DNA of 7,171 nucleotides. It comes from an uncultured Bacilli bacterium. Lineage in GTDB: Bacteria; Bacillota_I; Bacilli_A; RF39; UBA660. Below the pieces are notes generated by a model. It saw nothing but the letters and a program-made list of their open reading frames with translations, was not told the DNA's origin and did not search any database. Position 1 is the first letter of the stretch, and each line of letters begins with the position of its first letter. The stretch is from NCBI GenBank assembly GCA_947598455.1, contig CANQFI010000082.1, forward strand, positions 1-7,171, in the 5' to 3' direction. A program made the position numbers and the translations under genes. This document shows positions 1 to 5,070 of the stretch, one piece after another.

Positions 1-308
1 AGTGCAACAACGCATGTACCTATAGCAACTTTGTGAAAAATATTATTTTTTCCGTTCTTTTTACCTTTTCTTGCTCCTGTGCTTTTTACATGATTACCAG
101 CTTCATAAGCATTAAGTCTGTCTGGATCCATAATAATTGCGTAAGCATCTTCTAGTTCATCTAATTTGCTATAAAATTCTGTAGTTTCAATTATTCCATT
201 ATCACGCGCTTGATATAGTGCATTTTTACGTTTAGCATATGATTTAATAATATCTTCTTTAGGTGCACCTTTAGAAACACCTAAAGTTTTATAAATATTC
301 ATTGCCAT
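1..308 (-). CDS. J-domain-like protein lacking HPD, probable membrane protein (5' part only)
   Basis: This is an open minus-strand frame of 102 complete codons that runs off the window edge, so only the N-terminal part is visible. Residues 4-69 resemble a DnaJ J domain. Helix I begins NIYKTLGVSKGA, a helix II-like stretch follows (EDIIKSYAKRKNALYQAR), and a helix III-like stretch ends in AYAIIMDPDRLNAYE, matching the usual 'AYEVLSDPEKRxxYD' ending. The diagnostic HPD between helices II and III is absent; that position reads RDNGIIE. A Lys/Gly/Asn-rich linker (about 75-89) leads into a hydrophobic run at the edge, possibly a membrane segment. The ATG at 308 is chosen because AAGGGGG (316-322) lies 7 bases upstream; the second ATG at 302 is too far from it. 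J proteins stimulate DnaK/Hsp70 through HPD, so this one is unlikely to do so conventionally. It is divergent from ssrA. Its function is unknown. Confidence 0.72.
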   Translation of the reverse strand, partial: MAMNIYKTLGVSKGAPKEDIIKSYAKRKNALYQARDNGIIETTEFYSKLDELEDAYAIIMDPDRLNAYEAGNHVKSTGARKGKKNGKNNIFHKVAIGTCVVA

Positions 309-354
309 TAAAATACCCCCTTAAATTTTTAAATTTCTTTTTTCTCAGAAAGTT

Positions 355-383
355 AATCTAACATAATAAGTATTAAAAGTCAA
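355..383 (-). promoter_or_regulatory. Probable sigma-A promoter of the J-like gene
   Basis: Read on the minus strand, TTGACT (378-383) is followed by a 17-base spacer and TAGATT (355-360). A TGT directly upstream of TAGATT makes an extended -10. Transcription would start near 348, leaving a leader of about 40 bases before the ATG at 308. Confidence 0.6.
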
Positions 384-417
384 CTTTATCTTATTATATA
401 GATACTTGAATAGCTAG

Positions 418-464
418 AGAAAAATTGCCATAATTGGAACAATAATTTTTCTAACAAGGCAATT
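418..464. repeat. Two overlapping inverted repeats between the divergent J-like and ssrA promoters
   Basis: AGAAAAATT (418-426) is the exact reverse complement of AATTTTTCT (444-452). Overlapping its left arm, AATTGCC (423-429) is the exact reverse complement of GGCAATT (458-464). The two pairings share bases and so exclude each other. The block lies upstream of both promoters and should not be in either transcript. A protein-binding site or remnant is therefore more likely than an RNA switch. AT-rich composition makes the first repeat less surprising. Confidence 0.4.
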
Positions 465-517
465 ATATCATCATAGTTGAAATTATGTCAAAATTTACTA
501 TATTATTTCAAAAAAAA

Positions 518-546
518 TTTTAATTTAGTAAAAAATGTGTTATAAT
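518..546 (+). promoter_or_regulatory. ssrA promoter with extended -10
   Basis: A consensus TATAAT (541-546) is preceded by TGT (538-540), giving an extended -10. The -35 region is weak (TTTTAA at 518-523, 17-base spacer). Transcription should start near 553, a few bases before the mature tmRNA 5' end at 559, consistent with trimming of a short leader by RNase P. Confidence 0.75.
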
Positions 547-558
547 GTCTTAAGTCTT

Positions 559-921
559 GGGGTAGACTTGGTTTCGACAGGTTACTTTTGAGTATGACTG
601 CAAGTGGTAGGAATACCTTAAATTCACAATTAAAATTAAATGACGAAACTTCATATAGTTTCGCTCCTGCTTTCGCAGCAGCCTAATATAAGGTATAGGA
701 GCACTCTTACTTATTTTTACCTATAGAATAAGATAAGGGTTTATATATATAGGGTATATTATTATATTTCCTAAGGTATAGTAATGAATTTTTATTAGGA
801 TAGTTAAGATAGTAGGTACGTTATAGCCGGCTTCTTGGCGAAATTATAAATCTAACTAAACTTGTAGATGTTGTATATCAAGGTAGTTTGGACAGGAGTT
901 CGATTCTCCTCTACTCCACCA
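559..921 (+). ncRNA. ssrA: Transfer-messenger RNA (tmRNA), one-piece form
   Basis: tmRNA rescues stalled ribosomes: it enters like alanyl-tRNA with SmpB, then templates a degradation tag. The 5' end GGGGTAG (559-565) pairs with CTACTCC (911-917) in a 7-bp acceptor stem with one G-U pair. The discriminator A and an encoded CCA end the gene at 921. The characteristic 5' motif GGTTTCGACAGG and a T arm (AGGAG stem, TTCGATT loop, CTCCT) are present. The tag frame ends at 684-686 and a long pseudoknot region follows. At 363 nt it has the usual length of one-piece bacterial tmRNAs and shows no permutation. It has its own extended -10 promoter and a downstream hairpin. Its composition is visibly less AT-rich than the surrounding DNA. 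The ends are fixed by the acceptor stem; only the start of the tag is uncertain. Confidence 0.98.
633..686 (+). other. tmRNA proteolysis-tag reading frame, ending APAFAAA
   Basis: Read back from the TAA at 684-686, the frame is KLNDETSYSFAPAFAAA. The last residues (FAAA) fit tags recognised by ClpXP-type proteases, where the terminal Ala-Ala matters most. The resume codon cannot be fixed from sequence alone. AAA at 633 gives KLNDE..., and AAT at 639 gives NDE.... No stop codon lies close upstream in this frame to decide it. The tag end is secure; the start is a guess. Confidence 0.75.
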
Positions 922-931
922 AATTGATACT

Positions 932-960
932 AAACTCGAGCTTTTTGTAGTTCGAGTTTT
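932..960 (+). terminator. Intrinsic terminator of ssrA
   Basis: AAACTCGA (932-939) pairs exactly with TCGAGTTT (952-959) around a 12-base loop, 10 bases after the tmRNA CCA end. The T tract is short (TTTT, then AAAATGTTTT), so termination may be incomplete and some read-through into the phosphatase gene is possible. Confidence 0.7.
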
Positions 961-985
961 AAAATGTTTTAATTTATGCTAAAAT
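957..985 (+). promoter_or_regulatory. Possible promoter of the Ppx/GppA-like gene
   Basis: TAAAAT (980-985) is preceded by TGC (977-979), an extended -10 form, with a poor -35 (TTTTAA, 957-962) overlapping the ssrA terminator. An alternative is TTGATT (991-996) with TATAGA (1015-1020), 18 bases apart. Neither is strong. Confidence 0.35.
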
Positions 986-1046
986 ATGTATTGATTTTGA
1001 TATATTTGTTAATTTATAGAACACATTTACATAGTGGCATTATATT

Positions 1047-1051
1047 GGAGG
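1047..1051 (+). promoter_or_regulatory. Ribosome-binding site fixing the GTG start at 1060
   Basis: GGAGG sits 8 bases before GTG at 1060. The upstream in-frame ATG at 976 has no such site and overlaps the likely promoter. It would add 28 residues ahead of the conserved N-terminal phosphate-binding strand. Confidence 0.85.
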
Positions 1052-1059
1052 TAAGAAAA

Positions 1060-1956
1060 GTGAGAACATTTGCTATTATTGAAATAGGAAGTAATAATAC
1101 TAAGACACATATTTATGAAAATGAAAAAATGATATATGAGGATAATGTAACAATAGAATTTAAGAAAAATTATAACGACAATCAAAAAATAAATGAAAAT
1201 GATTTAAATAAATTATTTACTATAATAGAAAAGGCACTGCAGTATACAAAAGAAATTCATATTTATGGATGTAGTATATTTAGAAATATAAATAATGAAG
1301 AATTAAGTAATATTAATTTGAAATTAAAAAGTAAGTTTGATGTAGAAATTGAAGTAGTATCTCAAGATGATGAGGCACAATATACAGCGTTGGGATGTTA
1401 TAACAAAATAAAATATAATGGAAATATCTGTGTATTTATTGGCGGTGGTGGATCTATTGAATTAATCTTTGTTAATAATGGTAAAGTACTTGATAAAAAG
1501 TACTATGGCTTTGGAGTTGTTGATGTTACACAAAAATTTAGTAGTTTAAAAGATGATATTCCTAAGTGTGCATTTAACGAAGTATATAATTATATTAGTG
1601 AATTAATTGGAAATATAAATATAGAAGCTGAAGTTTTAATATTAGCAGGAGGAGATCATTTATATTGGTATAATAATGCAGGTTATAAGTTATTAGAAAA
1701 TAAATTGTATGATTCTGACAATCAACAATATATGATAACGAAGGATATGAGTGAAGATTATGATCATGATGCTCTTATTACTTCTTTAAATAAAATACGT
1801 CAAAAGAGTGATAATCCATTATGGTTTGATGGTTCAAGGGCAATGAAAGTAATTACTAACTTGATTTCTAATAAGGTTAATGCAAAATATATAATTCCAA
1901 CAAAAATAAATATGGAAGATGGCCTAAAAGAAAAGCTTATAAATGCAAAAGATTAA
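1060..1956 (+). CDS. Ppx/GppA-family phosphatase-like protein (ASKHA fold)
   Basis: This 298-residue protein resembles the Ppx/GppA family, whose members hydrolyse polyphosphate and/or the pppGpp gamma phosphate. The N terminus AIIEIGSNNTK (5-15) is the first phosphate loop, usually 'AIDxGSNxxK'. EVVSQDDEAQY (98-108) matches 'EIISGxEEAxL', with Glu105 at the likely catalytic Glu position. IGGGGSIEL (127-135) is the second phosphate loop, usually 'DIGGGSTE'. The C-terminal part has LILAGGDH and FDGSRAM, then a final MEDGLKEKL resembling 'GLREGIL'. The length fits the core two-lobe domain only; the extra C-terminal HD-like domain of long PPX enzymes is absent. Departures are Glu8 for the usual Asp, SQ for SG in the middle motif, and Gly for the usual leading Asp of the second loop. 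The start is GTG 1060; the longer frame from 976 would add a hydrophobic N-terminus and is rejected. It lies alone behind ssrA. Cytoplasmic. The family is fairly sure; the substrate is not. Confidence 0.85.
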   Translation: MRTFAIIEIGSNNTKTHIYENEKMIYEDNVTIEFKKNYNDNQKINENDLNKLFTIIEKALQYTKEIHIYGCSIFRNINNEELSNINLKLKSKFDVEIEVVSQDDEAQYTALGCYNKIKYNGNICVFIGGGGSIELIFVNNGKVLDKKYYGFGVVDVTQKFSSLKDDIPKCAFNEVYNYISELIGNINIEAEVLILAGGDHLYWYNNAGYKLLENKLYDSDNQQYMITKDMSEDYDHDALITSLNKIRQKSDNPLWFDGSRAMKVITNLISNKVNAKYIIPTKINMEDGLKEKLINAKD

Positions 1957-2111
1957 ATTAGAGTTTATTATATTTTTATTAAAGTATATATTCCTTTGTG
2001 GTAATACTGATAATTTTTAGAAATATTTTAACATTGGTATAGATAATCTTTTAAGTAGATGATTTCGATATTTTTATCAAAATATTTAGAGGTTAATTAG
2101 TTAAAGTAAAA

Positions 2112-2117
2112 TATAAT
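2112..2117 (+). promoter_or_regulatory. Possible -10 element for the orphan gene at 2150
   Basis: A perfect TATAAT lies 32 bases before the TTG start, but no convincing -35 or TGn is seen. In such AT-rich DNA this could be chance. Confidence 0.3.
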
Positions 2118-2136
2118 ATATAGATAAATTTAGCTA

Positions 2137-2142
2137 GGAGGG
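2137..2142 (+). promoter_or_regulatory. Ribosome-binding site fixing the TTG start at 2150
   Basis: GGAGGG precedes TTG at 2150 by 7 bases. No ATG in this frame is near a comparable site, so the rare TTG start is supported. Confidence 0.8.
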
Positions 2143-2149
2143 AAAAAAT

Positions 2150-2728
2150 TTGGTTATAGAATTTAAAAATAATAATATATATCCTAGTTTAAAAGATGTA
2201 TTTATTAGACAGGATGGAAAAACCTTAAAAATATTTTATGGTGCAACAGGAGATCTTTATTTTGATATATTTGGTAGTTATGGTTTTAATGATTCAGGTA
2301 TTAGGATGTCTAAATTTTGCATAGGTAAAGATAGCGAAATTTATTTTTATTTTGTTGATCTTTTTTATGATATTTTGAATTGTAGAGTATATGATGATAA
2401 TGATTTGGATTTTAATGAAAGAGATTTAAACAAGCATTTACAAGAAGCAAATGTGAATAGTAGGTTATTGAAAAATGGTAATATTGAATGGTATAGTGAT
2501 TCTATTTATGACGAAAAAGCAAATTTATTGCGAATTGAAAAAAATGATAAAGGAATTATATTTTCTTTTTTTGATAATCCTGAGGATCCTACTTTTGGTT
2601 TTGGTATTCGAATTTGTAATTCTGGTTCTAAGTATGAACCATTTAACTTATGTTTTATGAAATTATTTAACCAGTTTCAGCAAATAATTAAATCGGATGT
2701 AAAAAAATTAGAAATAAAGTTAAAGTAA
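2150..2728 (+). CDS. Hypothetical cytoplasmic protein, 192 aa (TTG start)
   Basis: I do not recognise a named family with confidence. The protein is acidic to neutral, rich in Asn, Asp, Phe and Tyr, with no signal peptide and no membrane segment. The N-terminal half looks beta-rich (KTLKIFYGATGDLYFDIFG). The middle is charged and probably helical (about 83-105). Then come IEWYSDSIYDEKANLLRIEK and a C-terminal block with CNSGSKYEPFNLCFMKLFNQF. The IEW...ANxLRIEK and NSGSKYxPFN segments look like conserved motifs of a small Bacillota hypothetical family. I recall such proteins only vaguely and would not assign a function. A standalone immunity protein or a phage/defence accessory gene is possible, but no partner toxin is visible. 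It has its own strong ribosome-binding site, 193 bases after the phosphatase stop and with no terminator seen between them. It is likely a single-gene unit. Confidence 0.8.
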   Translation: MVIEFKNNNIYPSLKDVFIRQDGKTLKIFYGATGDLYFDIFGSYGFNDSGIRMSKFCIGKDSEIYFYFVDLFYDILNCRVYDDNDLDFNERDLNKHLQEANVNSRLLKNGNIEWYSDSIYDEKANLLRIEKNDKGIIFSFFDNPEDPTFGFGIRICNSGSKYEPFNLCFMKLFNQFQQIIKSDVKKLEIKLK

Positions 2729-2857
2729 TGTGTATAAATTCTGATATTAGTGTTAAAAGGATATTAAAATTGTTTATGGTTCAGGTTGTAAAATGTTTAA
2801 ATTATAATCTTTATTGATTTAATTAGTTTATTTAGCAATAAAAAATGTCAATATTAT

Positions 2858-2946
2858 TTTCCTAATTATATATATTGGTATTAAAGTTGGCTAAGATGTT
2901 AGAATATGATAATAAGGAAAAATAAAATATTATTATAATTAGGAAA
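2858..2946. repeat. MITE-like 89-bp segment with 13-bp terminal inverted repeats
   Basis: TTTCCTAATTATA (2858-2870) and TATAATTAGGAAA (2934-2946) are exact reverse complements, 63 bases apart. Directly outside them stands TTAT on both sides (2854-2857 and 2947-2950), which would fit a 4-base target duplication. A further related copy, AATAAGGAAAAATA, lies inside at 2911-2924. No coding sequence lies within. It could be a tiny non-autonomous element, a degenerate insertion-sequence remnant, a regulator site, or chance in AT-rich DNA. Confidence 0.4.
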
Positions 2947-3032
2947 TTATGATAGACTAAAAGTTAGTAGTGATTTTTATGGTCAAAGATTATAAATAAT
3001 ACTTGAAAAAAGTTGAATTTATATTTGGAAAA

Positions 3033-3038
3033 TATAAT
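3033..3038 (+). promoter_or_regulatory. Possible -10 element for the orphan gene at 3089
   Basis: TATAAT stands 50 bases before the start. TTGAAT (3013-3018) is only 14 bases away, too close for a normal -35. Weak evidence. Confidence 0.3.
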
Positions 3039-3088
3039 TTAATATATCAAATAAAAATATGTTAAAAAATATAAAAACGGAGTAATTT

Positions 3089-3637
3089 ATGAATAAGTTG
3101 TATAAAACTTTAGATATATATGGTGCTTGGCTTGTAGAGGCTAATTCTCGATATAATAGTCTTGTTGGAATAAAAAATATTATTGGAATTAAAGTAGTGT
3201 ATAATGATAAATATTTATTTTATTCTATCCTTGATGATTGTTTTTTTCGCATTCTGTCTCAAAATGATCTAAGTATAGATATTTGGTCAATTCTTTATGG
3301 AAGAATTTTTGTACAAATAGGTGAATATCAAAAATTTCCATATGAAATTAAAACTTTTGGTATGGATTTGTATGATTATATAGGTAAAGACTATGTTACT
3401 AAACAAGAAATACTGGAAATTAAGAAAAATAAAGAGTGGTTATTTGGATATCAGAGTGATTTCAGTTATAATTTATTAAAAACTGATACTATAGTTGATT
3501 ATGAAAATCCTTTGACGATAGAGGAAAATATTATTGATACTGTTCAAGAATATAATGAAAAACAAAGAAGACCAATAATTTATGATAGTAATTATTATGT
3601 TTCTAATGAAGTTAAAAAATTAACTAAAAAAAGTTAA
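3089..3637 (+). CDS. Hypothetical cytoplasmic protein, 182 aa
   Basis: I do not recognise this protein. ATG 3089 has a clear site (GGAG, 3079-3082) 6 bases upstream. There is no signal peptide and no membrane span. The N-terminal two thirds are rich in aromatic and aliphatic residues (GIKNIIGIKVVYNDKYLFY, then FFRILSQNDLSIDIWSILYG) and look like a compact alpha/beta domain. Residues about 102-116 (DYVTKQEILEIKKNK) look helical. The last 40 residues are polar and charged (TVQEYNEKQRRPIIYDSN) and end in a Lys-rich tail. Trp residues are coded by TGG. It is separated by 360 bases from the preceding orphan gene and converges with the lipoprotein gene at 3763-4173, so it is probably transcribed alone. 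No partner or function can be inferred. Confidence 0.78.
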   Translation: MNKLYKTLDIYGAWLVEANSRYNSLVGIKNIIGIKVVYNDKYLFYSILDDCFFRILSQNDLSIDIWSILYGRIFVQIGEYQKFPYEIKTFGMDLYDYIGKDYVTKQEILEIKKNKEWLFGYQSDFSYNLLKTDTIVDYENPLTIEENIIDTVQEYNEKQRRPIIYDSNYYVSNEVKKLTKKS

Positions 3638-3721
3638 AAAAGTTGTATTTTTCTTTTAGAAAATTAATATGTTTATGAATATCTTTTATTTATAGACTTT
3701 TTATTTGTTTGAAAAATTAGT

Positions 3722-3755
3722 AAAAAAAAGCAAAATTTAATGATTAATTTTGCTT
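3722..3755 (-). terminator. Intrinsic terminator of the I42-like lipoprotein gene
   Basis: A perfect 10-bp stem, AAGCAAAATT (3728-3737) with AATTTTGCTT (3746-3755), encloses an 8-base loop. On the minus strand the stem is followed by eight T (plus-strand A run 3722-3729), 7 bases after the stop codon. On the plus strand there is no good T run, so it should work mainly for the minus-strand gene. Confidence 0.88.
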
Positions 3756-3762
3756 ATGTTTA

Positions 3763-4173
3763 TTATTCAAAATAAGAACCACTATGTGTTTCGGTTATAT
3801 TTAATTTTTGATCAACAGTTATTTCATATATAGCAATTTTATCGGTTTTACCATTAGCTATACTAGTGTAATCTAGAGATAATGTTGTTTTACCTGGTTT
3901 TAAAGCTTTAATAGTATAAATTTTTTTTCCACCACAACCTGCTGCTTCTGGATCACAATTTGAATAGTCAGATGATTCTGAAATTTCAATTATATCATTT
4001 TCACTAACATTATATGACCATACATATCCTGTTGAACTATTATCATATAAAGAAATTTTTAAAGTATTTTCTGTATTTTCTTTATTATCCTCATCTTTTT
4101 TAGTTTCGCATCCTACGAGGCAAATGCAGGTAAAAATTGCTATTAAAATTAGTATGATTTTTTTCTTTTTCAT
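3763..4173 (-). CDS. Lipoprotein resembling chagasin (I42) cysteine-protease inhibitors
   Basis: The 136-residue protein begins with a lipoprotein signal: MKKKK, a hydrophobic core, and lipobox LVGC with Cys22 as the lipidated residue. A charged linker (23-36) follows. The mature domain carries two of the three signature loops of the chagasin/I42 family. These are NSSTGYVW (45-52), close to the usual NPTTGYxW, and GCGG (79-82), matching GxGG. The strand IYTIKALKPGKTTLSLDY (85-102) then gives the family's typical 'F.A...G...L...Y' pattern. The third loop, usually RPW, is not recognisable; that region reads TSIANGKTDK. I42 proteins insert these loops into the active-site cleft of papain-type proteases. 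Cys73 and Cys80 could form a disulfide beside the GxGG loop. The start has AAGGAGA 7 bases upstream, with an extended -10 promoter and a strong terminator, so it is a single-gene unit. It is near a cysteine protease gene (5071-7047). Fold assignment is likely; inhibitory activity is inferred. Confidence 0.78.
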   Translation of the reverse strand: MKKKKIILILIAIFTCICLVGCETKKDEDNKENTENTLKISLYDNSSTGYVWSYNVSENDIIEISESSDYSNCDPEAAGCGGKKIYTIKALKPGKTTLSLDYTSIANGKTDKIAIYEITVDQKLNITETHSGSYFE

Positions 4174-4196
4174 TTTAATGTCTCCTTATATTAAAG

Positions 4197-4225
4197 ATTA
4201 TATCATAGATTAGTATGTAATAAAA
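4197..4225 (-). promoter_or_regulatory. Promoter of the I42-like lipoprotein gene (extended -10)
   Basis: On the minus strand, TATAAT (4197-4202) is preceded by TGA (4203-4205), an extended -10. The -35 is weak (TTTTAT at 4220-4225). Transcription would begin near 4190, just before the ribosome-binding site at 4181-4187. Confidence 0.55.
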
Positions 4226-4277
4226 AAAATTTACAAATAAAGGAATAAAAGTATGAAAATAATTTGTTAGAAATGTA

Positions 4278-4955
4278 TTATTTTTTATAAAATGTTGTTA
4301 TTTTATCATTTTGATCTAATGTTAATAAACTAATATCTTCAATATTTTTATTATTTTTTTTAAGATAGTTGTTTAACCATATTTTATTTTTCTTAGATTT
4401 TTTAAGTTTTTCCTCATTAAGTGTACCATCTACGATTATGTCATAATTGTAGGTTTGTTTTTTAGTATTTTTTTTAACTTCTTTTTTAAGATCATTATTA
4501 GTAATTGGTTGATATTTTTCTTTTAAAAGAATGGAAATATCACCTGATGGTTCTAAAATAGCATAGCTTAGTTCATTAATATCAAAACAATTTTTTAAAC
4601 GGCAGTGTTCTAATAATTTAGCAATACTTATTTTAGCTGTTTCTAAGTTTGTATAATTAAAATTATTATTTTCATAGAGAATTAGTGGTTCTCCATCAAC
4701 TATTTCTTCAGCCGAATGATTTTGACTTGTGATTAGGGATAGAATAAGACCAATAATACCAAAAATGGTTAAAGCAATAATTCCATTAATTAATGGAGTA
4801 TCTATGCTAATAATTGTATCTGCTGTAAGAGATCCTATTGTTATACTTAGGACATAATCATATAGTGTAAAACTTTTTATTTGTTTTTTGCCTAAAAGTT
4901 TAACTATTATAAATAGTATTATAAACATTATTAATGAACGCTTTAATATTTCCAT
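4278..4955 (-). CDS. YetF/DUF421-family membrane protein
   Basis: This 225-residue protein has the full layout of the DUF421 (YetF/YdfS/YrbG) family. Three N-terminal membrane segments lie at about 6-21, 34-50 and 57-77. Between the first two is the conserved LLGKKQI (20-26), followed by the 'LYDYVLSITIGSLTAD' segment. The soluble part contains VDGEPLILYENN (86-97), usually 'ixGxPxxLixxG'. It also has LLEHCRLKNCFDINELSYAILEPSGDISIL, corresponding to 'LLxxLRxxgxxxxxxVexAIlExxGxlSVl'. The second alpha/beta subdomain has IIVDGTLNEEKL and a final KITTFYKK. These proteins sit in the cytoplasmic membrane with the soluble domain probably inside; the molecular role is poorly defined. The start is ATG 4955, because AGGTGA (4961-4966) is spaced correctly for it. 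The GTG at 4964 is inside that site and would add only three residues. It is encoded upstream of the lipoprotein gene on the same strand, 104 bases apart, with no clear terminator between them. Confidence 0.92.
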   Translation of the reverse strand: MEILKRSLIMFIILFIIVKLLGKKQIKSFTLYDYVLSITIGSLTADTIISIDTPLINGIIALTIFGIIGLILSLITSQNHSAEEIVDGEPLILYENNNFNYTNLETAKISIAKLLEHCRLKNCFDINELSYAILEPSGDISILLKEKYQPITNNDLKKEVKKNTKKQTYNYDIIVDGTLNEEKLKKSKKNKIWLNNYLKKNNKNIEDISLLTLDQNDKITTFYKK

Positions 4956-4960
4956 TATAA

Positions 4961-4966
4961 TCACCT
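4961..4966 (-). promoter_or_regulatory. Ribosome-binding site fixing the YetF start at 4955
   Basis: Minus-strand AGGTGAT matches the 16S 3' end well and lies 5-6 bases before ATG 4955. An in-frame GTG at 4964 is contained in the site itself, so it should not be the start. Confidence 0.75.
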
Positions 4967-5041
4967 GTTATTAGTATTTGATAATTATTGAACAATATTA
5001 CAATAAATAGTTTAAAATTAATGGTTTTTAATTAATTTATT

Positions 5042-5050
5042 TGTTATACT
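5042..5050 (+). promoter_or_regulatory. Extended -10 promoter of the C11 protease gene
   Basis: TGT followed by TATACT (5045-5050) is an extended -10, 20 bases before the ATG. No good -35 is seen (TGGTTT at 5022-5027). Transcription near 5057 would give a very short leader that starts almost at the ribosome-binding site GAGGTG (5058-5063). Confidence 0.5.
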
Positions 5051-5070
5051 TAAAATAGAGGTGTTGGCTT

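Larger units (their letters stand above)
2729..3088. other. 360-base non-coding gap between two orphan genes
   Basis: No frame with a ribosome-binding site longer than a few codons is present on either strand, and no tRNA or recognisable riboswitch is seen. The gap holds the inverted-repeat element at 2858-2946 and, near its end, a possible -10 for the next gene. It is extremely AT-rich. Confidence 0.7.

Noticed and set aside
976..1059. N-terminal extension of the phosphatase frame from ATG 976, giving a hydrophobic leader
   Set aside because: There is no ribosome-binding site at 976, and it overlaps the likely promoter. GGAGG at 1047 fits GTG 1060, which places the conserved phosphate loop at the N-terminus as in the family.
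2021..2087. Inverted repeat AAATATTTT / AAAATATTT after the phosphatase gene
   Set aside because: It is made only of A and T, has a 49-base loop and no T tract, and is easily explained by base composition. Not called a terminator.
2475..2660. A 61-codon ATG frame on the plus strand
   Set aside because: It lies wholly inside the 2150-2728 gene in another frame, has no ribosome-binding site, and its Ile/Leu-rich product is typical of an AT-rich shadow frame.
922..3700. Prophage or island attachment site duplicating the 3' end of ssrA
   Set aside because: I looked for a second copy of the tmRNA 3' end (TTCGATTCTCC...CTCCACCA) downstream and saw none. No integrase is present in the window.
4174..4277. 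yetF and the lipoprotein gene forming one operon
   Set aside because: They share a strand, but a 104-base gap with its own extended -10 promoter suggests separate expression. Read-through cannot be excluded because no terminator is seen after yetF.
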